Shown one piece after another: positions 53,501-64,000 of a stretch of 64,000 bases of DNA (its first letter is position 1; every line of letters begins with the position of its first letter). A program made the translations under genes and the position numbers. The stretch is from Serpula lacrymans var. lacrymans S7.9. Lineage: Eukaryota; Basidiomycota; Agaricomycetes; Boletales; Serpulaceae. The stretch covers positions 1,596,430 through 1,660,429 of the forward strand of contig NW_006763295.1 in assembly GCF_000218685.1 (NCBI RefSeq), read 5' to 3'. Under the pieces are notes generated by a model, which was given only the letters and a program-made list of their open reading frames with translations, ran no database searches and was not told where the DNA came from.

Positions 53501-53547
53501 GGACTCTGGCTCAGAATGGTCGTAGCATTACTGACACTGGTACATGA
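50505..53547 (+). CDS. Candidate shelterin OB-fold protein (TPP1/Tpz1-like)
   Basis: A multi-exon gene, roughly 850-900 aa, starting MSDTIPEPWICKYLIDVAEE. The first ~150 residues look like a single OB fold: PWICKYLIDVAEEYGG, then DNHLWARISDKAHKVTVRFS, GRKLIERRNAVIFVKYFRPF, and SSAHIVLDIDYINFIGGDGE. An N-terminal 'PWI..LI' helix followed by 'W..I.D....V...' strands and a late '..L.I..' strand is the arrangement of the TPP1/Tpz1/Est3 telomere OB domain. A very long disordered Pro/Ser-rich region follows (a 52% fraction by eye). It has an acidic SIM-like stretch (LPVIDISDDEAETD), basic patches (SRKKKR) and a C-terminal conserved-looking helix (PMSVVDRKPMWMGWKQMEAI). The telomere role is inferred from fold pattern, not proven. 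Confidence 0.5.
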
Positions 53548-53907
53548 TTTGCACGTACTTGTAGATACTACTGCGTATACTATGTGTCATTTTATGATTT
53601 CATGTCACAACGACAGAAAGGAAGATTCATATGTTCTTGAGAGCAGCACTGATCTTATAACATGCTACTATCGTTCAATATATCAATTATACAAGCCAAA
53701 TTTTCGCTCACGAGCGTCAAAACTTTGCTCACGTGATGGCTTCGCGACGCGTACCAGTCACATATGTCACACAATCGCGTTGAGAAATTCGAGTCCGCAG
53801 GTTCATACTTACTACAGCGTTGAGGAAGTACATCTCAACGCCATTTACTTACAACTTGAAGGCGCGCACAACGGTCCTTTTCTCTTTTCAAAAATAAAAA
53901 CGCAGCG
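53548..53907. other. Spacer between TPP1-like gene and chitin synthase
   Basis: 360 bp, no accepted ORF; chitin synthase promoter side. Confidence 0.5.
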
Positions 53908-56900
53908 ATGGCCCGCCGAAAGCCCGTTCCTCGTATTCAAGCTTCATCTACCCAACCTCAAGTCGGTGAGACATACGAATATGTGGATTACAATAGCCAA
54001 GAAGATGATCCTAATCATCGTGACTCCCTCATATCATCTGACCTGTAAGTAAATGGGCTACGTTTCTTCTCATGCTCAATTCATTCACGCTCTTATGGTT
54101 AGCTCAGATCATAGTTCTTCTAATCATGTCGGCCAGCAGGGTGAAATCATGCTACAAAACCGTACCTCCACTGCCACTTTTGACTCTAACAATAGTTATG
54201 AGAGCTGCGTACCATATATTAGCATTGATGGATCGGAATGGCGCTCTGGAGAAAGCAACGGCGACAATGCACCTCCTCCTCCTTCAAATCCTTATGGTCA
54301 GCCTCCAGTTCAGCCTGGGCGATATGAACCAGGACAGTTGCTACCGACTATATTAACTGGAGAAACACTGAAGCTTGAAGAGTGTCTGCCTTCTCAACCA
54401 ATTGAACAGGACCCATTCGTTGACCAACAATCGTCTGATCAACTGCGCCCATACTCCCAATACAGCCAACATTCTTCGCTGAGGCGCTCACTTCCTCAAC
54501 CTCCTTCGAATAGCTCTCATGAACACTTGATTGCTATGCCATTTGATACACCATATTCTGCCCAAGAGCCAGAATTCTTGCCTGCCGGTTATGATGGAAT
54601 TATCGACCATTTCCAACATGATACCGAAGCTTATGCATCCGGCAATTATACTCGTGCCACCTACCGTCCTCCAAGGTCCCGCTCACCGACACCTGCCGCT
54701 GAAGACGAGGACTACAGGCTGGCGGACAACAACGTTCTACAATATACGGGTTACTCTCAAACTACTTCTGATCCGGAGAAAGCAGTTTCTCAACAAACTC
54801 ATGGTGACTACGTCAGTGTTCAACACGGGGATGATTACACCCTCGAGGGGTCTTATGAAGATTGCGAGAAGACTTCTGCGATATCTGTAGGTTTCACGGA
54901 GCCAGAAACACCTGTCGAAACTCGACATTTTGGTCCTGCACCCATAGGACGTGTACGTCGCCGACTGAAAAAGAAAAGGGTGCAGTTGACCAATGGTAAT
55001 CTTGTGGTGGATCTGAGCGTCCCTCCCAAACTAGTTCTTCCTTATCGCGGAGAGCCAGAAATGGTCAAAACGCGGTATACAGCAGTTACCTGTGACCCGG
55101 ATGACTTCGAGAAGGAGAAGTTTTTTCTGAGGCAGAATGAATATGGAAGGACCACGGAGTTATTTATTGTTATCACTATGTATAATGTGAGTGTCCATTA
55201 CACTCGTCGTTCATATGCTCATATGTGTTGACTGAATACTTGAAGGAAGACGAGGTTCTGTTTTGCAGAACCATGTATGGCGTGATGAGAAATATATCTC
55301 ACCTCTGCTCCCGCAAAAACTCCCAGACCTGGGGTCCTGATGCATGGAAGAAGGTAGCTTTAACTTGCAGCATCAAGGTGTATTTGCTGATCATCCCTCG
55401 TCTGTATCATAGATCGTAGTTTGCATCGTTGCAGATGGACGGAAGAAAATACACCCTCGCGTCCTGGATTGCCTTACTCTGCTAGGAGTGTATCAGCCGG
55501 GAGATCATATGAAAAATCTTGTCAACAATAAAGCCGTTACTGCTCATTTATTCGAATACACAACTTCCTTCGCCCTAGACCCGAATTTACACTTTAAATA
55601 TCCTGATAAGGGTATTGTGCCCACCCAAATAATATTCTGTATGAAGGAAAAGAACCAGAAGAAAATAAATAGCCATAGATGGTTCTTCAATGCGTTTGCG
55701 GCCACCTTACAGGTCAGTGGAACAGAACGTTACTTTCGTCATATTAGTTCAAAGATTCACTATCGTCTGTTTTAAGCCTAATGTATGCGTTTTGCTTGAT
55801 GTCGGTACACGTCCAGGAAACAATAGCATATACCGCCTCTGGAAAACTTTCGATGTGAACTCCAACGTTGGAGGGGCATGTGGGGAGATTGCCGTGTATA
55901 AAGGCAAAAATTGGAAGTACTTGCTGAATCCATTAGGTTTGTCTTGCGTATTGCAGAGCGCTTTCATCTTTCTGACCGCTCATTACATCAATGCTACAGT
56001 TGCTGCCCAAAATTTTGAATACAAAATTAGTAACATTTTGGATAAACCTACGGAAAACATGTTTGGATATATTAGTGTTCTGGTAAGCTTCACGAGATTT
56101 ACTCTATGCATTCGTGGCTGATTTTATGTTGCAAAGCCTGGGGCATTCTCAGCTTATAGGTAAGAGTTCTTCTTAAGTGTGCCTACAAAGTTAGTTATGC
56201 CGGCAACCAGATATATTGCCCTTTTGAACAACAAGGATGGAGAGGGACCACTGGCTTCCTATTTTAAAGGCGAGGTCTTGCATGGGCGAGATACAGATAT
56301 ATTTACTTCAAATATGTGTATGTATGCCTTTGCTATATCTCCAACGTGTAAGCTAATGACCTGATTCTCAGATTTGGCCGAGGATGTAGGTTATGTCCAC
56401 TTGTGCTGACTAGTGACTGAAGTTTACTGGCTATTAGCGTATCTTGTGTTTTGAGCTGATTGCGAAGGCCAATTCGAACTGGTGCGTGCCTGTATTGGCT
56501 TCAGTGATGTTTGTGTTCTAATCTTTTATTAAAGGGTGCTCAAATATGTTAAAGGAGCCATTGGCGAGACTGATGTTCCGGATGCTCTTCCCGAGTTCAT
56601 CAGTCAGCGCAGGCGATGGTTAAACGGCTCCTTCTTCGCTGCTGTATATGCCATTGCCCATGTGGGGCAAATTATGCGATCCGGCCACAGTTTCAGCCGT
56701 AAGGTAACTTTGGCTGTGGAGACGGTGTACAATATCATTAATATGATATTCTCATGGTTTAGCATTGTGAGCACATAAATCGTATGGTAGTCAATCGTTA
56801 TACTGACTGCAAATTATCAAGGGAAACTTTTACCTATTTTTTGTGCGCATCTTCTATTGTCATTCCCGAGTATATGTAATTCAACCATACTTATAGGTGG

Positions 56901-58199
56901 TGCTGAGCTCGTCATTGGAGAACCCGTCTTTTGGTATAGAGGGAATTAAGTACTTTAATTCCATTGTGCAGGTACTACACACACTTTGCTTCTTTTCATC
57001 TGTCGCTGATATCCCGTTGTGCAGTATTTTATGGCCTCGATAATCATCGCTTGTTTTCTCCTCTCAATGGGGAACAAACCTCAGGCGTAAGTCTTCGTAC
57101 ATGTTAAACAAAAGCCGTGCCAATTCTTTTCTTGTCTTAATAGGTCACATCGCAAATATAAACTCGCTTCAATATTCATGGCAATCTTGATGATATATCT
57201 GGTGGTTGCTTCTATTTTGTGTGGCATAGCTGCAGCTTCTCAAAGTGGAGGGGCAGTGATGTTACTCAGTGTTGCGGTAACTTACGGAGGTAAGCCTAGT
57301 CCTCTGCTTGTAATTAGTATTCTGACTATATAACCTTTGCAGTATATGCGTTTTCTAGCCTCCTTGCTTTTGACCCGTGGCATTTGTTTACCAGCTTTAT
57401 ACAATATTTACTCCTATCTCCAACGTATATCAACATCTTAAATATGTAAGTGCATTCACCTTCAGGTGCTCTGTGATGTTTGACGCACACAAATTTGCAG
57501 CTATGCCTACTCAAATCTTGACGATGTGATTACAGCATTGATCTTCTTGAATTGACTTTAAGCTAACATTGGGCCAGATATCTTGGGGAACCAAGCAGGA
57601 CACCGTAGTCGACACAGATCTCGGCGCAGTCATGCAAGATAGCCATTCTCAGGTCGATGTCGAAATGCTGGCCGAAGCTGCCGACGCCAATGATATATAC
57701 GAAGAAGCTATAGAAAACTTAAAGCATAGAAAGCCCACAGCAAATAAGTCTGCCGTCGTTAGTAACGTCGAAAAGGAACAAGCTGCTAAAGATTATTATG
57801 CCAATGTCCGCACGAATGTGGGTCCTTCCTTTCATGTCACGCCTATCTTGCGATTGCTGACCACCAAGTAACAATAGGTCCTCCTGACATGGGTTCTTTC
57901 AAACGTATGTAAATTCAAATACATACCTTTAGCGAGTCTTCGTTGAGACCCCATTGTCATTCAGGGCCTGCTCCTAGTCGCAATCCTGGGAGGGTCAGAT
58001 TCCTCGGGCACATTTGATCCCAATGCAGGGGTGAATCGGAGTAAGGCATATCTAATATTCGTGCTCGCGTTTTCGGCCATCACAAATTTCATTGTAAGTT
58101 GATGGTAATGGTTCAGCTCAATGCAACTGCTTGACAAAAGTTCTTCAGCGCTTCTTCGGCTCAACGCTATATCTCCTGACGAGAGTATTTACCGCATGA
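53908..58199 (+). CDS. CHS: Chitin synthase, division 1 (class I-III type)
   Basis: A gene with many short introns, encoding roughly 950-1000 aa; starts [20 protein letters not shown]. It is a membrane glycosyltransferase polymerising GlcNAc from UDP-GlcNAc into cell-wall chitin. A disordered N-terminus (~350 residues) precedes the chitin-synthase N domain ([20 protein letters not shown]). The catalytic GT2 core reads [64 protein letters not shown]-type [25 protein letters not shown] (catalytic ED) and [20 protein letters not shown] (QRRRW product-binding motif). Five or more transmembrane segments follow, to the C-terminal [20 protein letters not shown]. Class within division 1 cannot be settled by eye. 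It converges with the R3H gene, with 110 bp between the stops. Confidence 0.93.
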
Positions 58200-58309
58200 A
58201 AGGATTATGCAAGTCTTCAGTTATTCTTTACGTACGATTTATGACGCTTATATCTAATGCATATCATGTAACGACCACGGCATAATGACCTCTGATATTT
58301 GCTTCTTTA

Positions 58310-59659
58310 TTATGCAAACAAATAATCATAGAACGACTTGGAAGTAGGCCTCGACGTTCTCGGGTTTATATGACTGTGAACGCGGCGTGGTGGCCTTCTT
58401 ATCGGTGAACGAGAGGGCGAAGAAGCTGAACGCCCTTGTCGATGATCCCAAGTTCGAAGCTGGGATTGACGAATATAAGCTATATGTCGAGGCGTGCGAT
58501 CGACGTCATCTTGCAGGGACAGCGACTCTACGCTCGCTGCGAAATCGTCAGCGGATAAATCGCCTTCGTTGTCCGTCCCCCCTATGACCGACCAGCTCGC
58601 TGGTGAACTAGAGCGTGGAGACGGTGCATCAGACCCTTCTGAAATTGATGTAAGTGCGTCTGGTGCGACAAAATCGCCGTCCGATTCATCTACGTCCGAT
58701 TTATGGTCCCGATCAGAGACGAAATCGGACTCGGTGTCAACTTGGGAACTGTAACCAGCGTCGGTAACAGGAGGTGTATCCAATGCCGATGCAGCATGAT
58801 AATCTGGCCGAGTGGCATTAGGGCGGAGAAGGTAAGTAAGGCGCTGGCCCGAAACATCTTTACCTGCATACATCGGATCATGTTTGAGCGCCATTGGTGA
58901 GAGTGAAAAGGGAAGGAAAGATGCATACTGAAACTAACGACATTATGGTACCGTGCACAGCAATGTACCACATATCGTGCGAAGGCGTCGTCTGCAATTG
59001 ACCACACAAGCTGTAGAGGCGTACGCAGAACTTCTCGGATGTAATCTCTGCCTTGGACAGGATTTCCGGGAAGATGGAGTGCATTGGCATTCTCTGAATC
59101 GGGTGAGAAGAAAGTCCCACCCTCTAACCACTGCATTATTTCTGCTTCTATGTCGCATACAAGCGACTCAGCACGAGTACCCCATCTCCGTAATTCTTTC
59201 CGCATGCCTTTGAGGCTGAGAGAGAAGCGCCCAGCATTGGCTGAGTTAGGTTCTCGAGCCGGGGGAGTAGAGGCGGGGACTGTGATATTGCGCGGAAGAT
59301 AAGGAGGCAGTGGTTCGGGAAATGTAGTGCGCGCCTGAGGGACGGAGAGAAGGTGGTCTTTCTTCGTTGCAAGTACGATATGAGGATTCCCAGCGAATCG
59401 AGCTATCATCCTGTAAGTTTCATTATTCCTGGAGCGAACTGCAGCACAAACCATTATCTTTACGCCTTATCCATCTCTTCCCCTCATGTTCATCCCTTCT
59501 ATCCTTTTTTGCAGTGGAAATAGGAGGAGGGATTCTTGCCGTGCTATGCCGCAAGTGTGCATATCGGTCAGATAGTGCAGGATTGCGTAGGATTGCCGGA
59601 AAAGATAACGGTATTGGCCCAGTGTCCTCAGTAGGGGAATCAGTCTTAGAGTCCTGCAT
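58310..59659 (-). CDS. R3H-domain protein with R3H-associated N-terminus
   Basis: A three-exon gene of about 375 aa, starting MQDSKTDSPTEDTGPIPLSF. The N-terminal block (RDEHEGKRWIRRKDN spliced to ARFAGNPHIVLATKKDHLL) matches the R3H-associated domain that precedes R3H in fungal proteins. Next come a basic stretch and an acidic-hydrophobic segment (EAEIMQWLEGGTFFSP). The R3H domain is ADDAFARYVVHCCARYHNVV, continuing SFSKDVSGQRLTYLLRP, which by family knowledge binds single-stranded nucleic acid. The C-terminus is Ser/Asp-rich and ends in Arg/Ser repeats. The first intron's acceptor was chosen by phase (skipping a nearer AG). The exact RNA or DNA target is unknown. Confidence 0.78.
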
Positions 59660-60358
59660 TGAAGGATTGTTTGCGACTTTTCCGGGAATGCTGTGAGATC
59701 GCTACAGCGACAATAAAAGATTATTGGCAAATGTGAACAGGTGAGAGGAACGAGCAAAAACATGCATGCGGGACCGATGCACCTTTTGGAATAGGACACC
59801 GGAACCGGCAGTCACGAGTACAAGTGCATTCCCGCTCCTGGCGCTTACTTTGAGTCACTCCTGACTAGTCCTGACTTCCAACACTTGAGCACATACGGCA
59901 AGATAGGCATGGAAAAAAAATTCAATTATAGATTTCGTTAGGAGTTTATGCAGTTGTGACACGTATTGTTTAAGGCGACCACATGCATCGCCTTCACGGG
60001 ACTCACGCGTTCCTACTTATGTTCATCCCTAAGTTCGTCCTTAAGGAAATTATTCCTACAAAGGGCTCGTGATACGTTTGATTGATGCCAAGGCAGCGTG
60101 GATATAGTGACAATATCAGTATAGGGTTGAGATTTGACTTGTCGGAGAAGCTATGGTCTCGAAGCACACACTTCCCTGTCAGCACATCAGCTTAATAATA
60201 ACAATTGGGTCATGCCTCAGCAAGGGGTGTGGAGGTGGCAAACCATTCATAACAAACTTGGAGATAATAGGCATGAAGCTGATAGGTGGATGGCCATCTG
60301 GAAGTTGCAATAGCATGCGAAATAGTATATGTGATTCATTCATAGATGAAACACAGTT
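59660..60358. other. Spacer between R3H gene and WBP4-like gene
   Basis: 699 bp with no supported gene. A 110-codon minus-strand ORF overlapping 59467-59799 is a shadow of R3H exon 1. Confidence 0.5.
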
Positions 60359-61454
60359 TCATATCTGGCGTCTTCCTCTATTTGCGACACCGCCAGGTGC
60401 CTTTCGCTTTCGAAAAAGGCCTGAAGGCACGGTTTCATCTAATGATACTGGAACCTGTTCTTCCTTGGTCCCAGGCTCCGCAGGTAGCGACAGAGAACCT
60501 TCCTGCTTCAACTCGACACTAGCATCCCCATCCATCTCCAACTTTGTCATCGATTCGCTCCCTTCACGTTTAGAAACTGCGTCTTGTTCCTCTTTGGGTT
60601 TCACATCGTCAGCCTGTGCAGTATCTTCCTCACTGCCTGCTCGTTTCCATTGAACTTTTGTCCACTTGGGCAAACCTAGCGCTTTAGTCTCGGAAGTTAC
60701 TGCAGATAGGGAGGCGGGTACAATTTCACTTTCAGCCGCAAGTTCTGGCTTTAGGACTTTTGGTTTGACTTGAATAATGCCGGGATCGTATATCTCGCCC
60801 AACCCGGTAGATAGAACTTTACGGCGCAACCTGAATTGCCGCTCGTCTTCTTCAATTGGAGGGGCTTCTCTCTTGCGATTCTCGCTTATTTCTATGGTGG
60901 GGTCCGCTGAAGCATCTGCTGCTGCGAGCCGACTTGAAGACGAGGTGTCAATCACCTCCCAATCGCCTGCAACGCCCTGCATACGCCGACGCTCAGCTTC
61001 AGCTTTCAAACGCTCGGCGTCTGGATCTGTATATCCGAGAAATTCTGCTGTGGTATAGTTCGTGTATGGATTTGAGGGTTTTTGTGGGGGTTTCCGAGGC
61101 GGGGCAGACGTTGATGGAGCTGAGGTACTGCTGCTAGCTTTGGCGTGACCAGCACCCACATCTTGTGCAAAGGCAGCCTGTGCAGCCTAAAGAAAAGGCA
61201 TTAGTGGTGTGAATAAATCAAACACCAGCGCAGAGATAACGCACCTTTCCTATCCGATCCATTTCTCTTTTCTCTTCCTCCAGGTCTTTCTTTCTCTTCT
61301 CTCCCGTCTTGTACAGTCCTCTAACAAATCTCTCCTTGTTTCCTTGGTGTCTGAGACCGCTCTCATGGTGCTGTCTAGACGGTGCATCGTCTGCGATGTA
61401 TATTTCACAGTACTTGCAGAAGTATTTCTTGCGAGAGACCCAGTATTCGCTCAT
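60359..61454 (-). CDS. WBP4/FBP21-like spliceosomal U1-type zinc-finger protein
   Basis: Two exons (61454 to about 61244 and about 61187-60359), about 345 aa. The N-terminus is a matrin/U1-C type C2H2 finger (MSEYWVSRKKYFCKYCEIYI, then HHESGLRHQGNKERFVRGLY) followed by a charged helix (LEEEKREMDRIGKAAQAAFA). This is the arrangement of WW-domain-binding protein 4 and its yeast-type relatives in the spliceosomal B complex. The rest is disordered: a Pro-rich segment (PPRKPPQKPSNPYTNYTTAE), a conserved-looking RLRRKVLSTGLGEIYDPG, and KWTKVQWKR near the C-terminal acidic region. No WW domain is visible, as in many fungal members. The pre-mRNA splicing role is inferred from the finger and layout. 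Confidence 0.78.
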
Positions 61455-61767
61455 GATGATAGGAAGACGTGACGTGAGTGACGTGACGGGATGTGGTATA
61501 AACCGAATATAGATAAGCATAAATGCGGAGTCTAAATAAGGGGCGGCAGAGATCCGAGATAAGGGATTAGACTGACATCACTGGAATGTGTCAGGTTGCT
61601 TGTTCCTGGCAGCCTTCGGTCTAGTGACAACACAGGTCCTTTATAACCTCATCGCAGGTATCTTGACAGCTTTCTTCCACCTTTCCTTCAATGGCCATTT
61701 GCTGAGGAGCTCAAGCCCCGCTCACTTACATCGTTACTCAATTCGCTTCCGCTTCCACCCTCATGTC
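61455..61767. other. Spacer between WBP4-like and MFS genes
   Basis: 313 bp between divergent start codons. It probably carries both promoters. A plus-strand ORF entering from 61588 runs in frame into the MFS start but lacks support as coding. Confidence 0.45.
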
Positions 61768-63923
61768 ATGGACCCCAATGATTATTACGATGTCAAACTA
61801 CCCAATAAGAACAGTCAAGAAGACTTCAAGCAGGACGTCTTCGCAAAGTTTGACGGTGCTGGAACGGACACGGGGTATGGGACGAGTGTCAGCACCACAA
61901 ACGAGGTGAAGGAAAAGGATGACTTGGACGTAGTTTATAGATTGTACAGACGGCGGTTTGCTGGTCTGGTTGGCTTTGTGAGTCATACATCAACCTCGGT
62001 TCCCATTTTTTAAGACGTAGTGGCAAAGGTATTGTTGGGCGCTGTTACTGGAATGACGTGGCCATGGTTTGGGCCAATCTCTACTGACAGTAAGTCGGAG
62101 TATCATACAGTTATCGAATATCACTGGCACTAACTCACTTTTCACTATGTTTAGCTGCCACCCAATTTGGCATATCGTTAGACCAAGTGAATTGGCTAGG
62201 CAATATTGTATCTTGCATATATCTACCGGTGTCGTTATCAATACCCGTCTTTTGCTCTAGATATGGGATAAGGAGATGTGTAGGTCTGGCCAGCGCGTAC
62301 CCATCCATCGGCTGATTAGTACCCACCCACCAGTGCGAAATTGGTGTCGCAATGCTCCTGATTTCAGGTTGGATACGTTATGCCGGAACTATAGGCACTT
62401 TGTCTCCGGAGAGCGCATATGCACTACTCATTGTTGGCCAGGTTTGTTGGTATATCATTTGAAATACTGGCTTTGGCTGATGCACCTTTTTAGCTTTTCT
62501 CAGCTATTGCTCAACCGATATTCCAAGTCCTTGGGCCTATTTATTCAGAAAAGTGGTTCGATTTGAGAGGTCGCACAACAGCCACCATGATTATAGCTGT
62601 TGGTAGGGTGCTAACTTCATCGTGTTCTATATTTGTCTCTCATTGGCCGATCTGTAGCGAACCCGGTAGGTGGGGCCTTGGGACAAGTATTATCGCCTAG
62701 CGTTGGCACTGCTCGACAGTCGGTATGGTCACGGCTACAAAGCAGATATGTCTTGTGTATTGAACAGTCCTTTTCCAGATTCTAGTACTAGCCATCATAT
62801 CAACCGCTGTGACTCCAGCAGTGTTTCTCATCAACTCCTCTCCCGCAACACCACCAAGTAAGTATCAGTTGTATATCTCTATGATAATATTTTCACTGTC
62901 TTTTATCGTAAATAATCAGCGCATGCGGGCTCTCAAAAACCACAAGAGATGACATCTCTGCTGAGAGCTATGGTTGGCTTCAAATGTCCCCCAGAAGCGC
63001 ATATGACTTTACGCGAACGGATTGACTTTATGATCGTAATAATTATATTTGGTGTGCTAGCAGGAATGTGAGTTATTTGTATGTAGATGAATTGAACTTT
63101 CCTCATATTCATTTAGGGCGAATACATTCTCTATATTATCCGCCCAATACATGGTATGGCAATCTTTTTTTTGCGCTGTGTTCCCGCAAAACCTCAGTTT
63201 TTGCTCTTTTTCAAGGAGCCTGCTGGGTATTCGGCTGATGTTAGTGGCTACATGGGTGCCACTCTTCTTTTAAGTGGTTTAGTTGCTTCGATCATCTCTG
63301 CGCCTCTATTCGATCGTGTCCTAACGCATCAACTCGCCCTGACTGTGAAAATATTGGTACCGATTGTTGCTGGGTGTTGGTTATCGCTGATCTGGGCTGG
63401 TAAGTCTACATGTTTCCCATGCTCTTGATGTGACATTTAATGTAACTTGCTACATTAGTCACGCCGAATAACACTGCTGCACTGTTTGTAATAATGGCTC
63501 TCATAGGCTGTTGCTCGATCACTATGTTACCCGTTGGGTTGGAACTTGGTTGCGAACTAACAAGGAATGCCGATGGAAGTTCTGCGCTCCTATGGTGTTC
63601 GTACGTAACCAGTCATCAAGTCTACTGTAGCTCCTTGTTGATGTTGATTTTCTCAGCTGCAATCTCTTTGCCATCATATTCATTTTAGGTAAATAACCTC
63701 CTCTAAGGTCGAATGCATATATCTCATATTTCTCGATAAAACAGTTGAAGGCGCTCTTCGTGACGGACCAGATGCGAATCCACCATATAATATGCATAAA
63801 GCTTTCATTTTCGGTGGCGCTTTTGTGACGACCATTGGATCACTTGTTTTCCTGCTCCGTGGAAAACAGGCCCGGAGAGTATTAGACGAGCAGAAAATTT
63901 CAGAAACTAAGAGGCAGCAATAG
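61768..63923 (+). CDS. MFS transporter, FLVCR/DIRC2-like
   Basis: A multi-exon gene, about 500 aa, starting MDPNDYYDVKLPNKNSQEDF. Twelve-helix major-facilitator pattern. First half: YRRRFAGLVGFVLLGAVTGM, TWPWFGPISTDAATQFGISL, DQVNWLGNIVSCIYLPVSLS. Loop with YGIRR; second half: FMIVIIIFGVLAGMANTFSI, GYMGATLLLSGLVASIISAP, VKILVPIVAGCWLSLIWAVT, IIFILVEGALRDG, KAFIFGGAFVTTIGSLVFLL. The W/GNxxS/C-type helix 2 and overall shape match FLVCR-related transporters (heme/choline-type in animals); the fungal substrate is unknown. An apparent in-frame stop near 62310 is removed by a 54-nt GT-AG intron. The downstream end is only 77 bp from the window edge. Confidence 0.8.
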
Positions 63924-64000
63924 ATCGTATGTTTATATTTTTGCTTGACATATCCATTATCTAGTCTACCTTCCCTATTGTACCGGATCTACGCCGATCG

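Noticed and set aside
62305..62325. In-frame stop in the MFS gene as a pseudogene mark
   Set aside because: A 54-nt intron with GTAGGT donor and CCACCAG acceptor removes it and keeps the helix pattern.

Overview
The window looks like a chromosome segment of a filamentous basidiomycete, most likely an Agaricomycete. Its genes are split by many introns of about 50-65 nt. They have recognisable fungal orthologues (RPA43, PAM16, RAD21, PSR1-type phosphatase, PHS1, RAD23, ARF6, chitin synthase). LTR retrotransposons lie between the gene blocks. No genus is assigned. Intron-exon models were derived by hand from splice sites and reading phase. Where exon lengths are given, they sum to an intact frame.

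Layout. Positions 1-12000 are a retrotransposon island. A Ty3/gypsy element on the minus strand runs off the left edge (partial pol, gag, leader, 5' LTR). Next comes a repeat-containing orphan ORF (4150-5016), then a very short retroelement with two primer-binding-like sites and a tRNA-like sequence (5467-5816). A decayed Ty1/copia element follows (6075-11985, minus strand), with a solo LTR of another family nested inside its pol gene (7968-8738). Positions 12309-30563 are a gene block: NAA40, RPA43, PAM16, a 997-residue membrane/coiled-coil protein, a PPR protein, RAD21 and a PSR1-like phosphatase. Positions 30564-36908 are a second repeat-rich, gene-poor stretch. It holds another copy of the nested LTR family, an LTR related to the gypsy LTR, and one orphan ORF. 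Positions 36909-63923 are a second gene block: bZIP factor, PHS1, HMMR-like coiled-coil protein, RAD23, LRR protein, ARF6, cysteine synthase, TPP1/Tpz1-like OB protein, chitin synthase, R3H protein, WBP4-like zinc-finger protein and an MFS transporter.

The genes are mostly unrelated housekeeping genes and form no pathway cluster. Three pairs are divergent over short shared promoters (RPA43/PAM16, PPR/RAD21, RAD23/LRR). The most interesting signals are in the mobile DNA. The gypsy gag-pol junction carries a textbook -1 frameshift signal (slippery heptamer, 6-nt spacer, stem-loop). The copia element is densely seeded with 8-bp TCCNNGGA palindromes across coding and LTR sequence, and it appears to use a half-tRNA-iMet primer. 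Two genes use GC-AG introns, and several introns are multiples of three without stops, so retention would be silent for frame.
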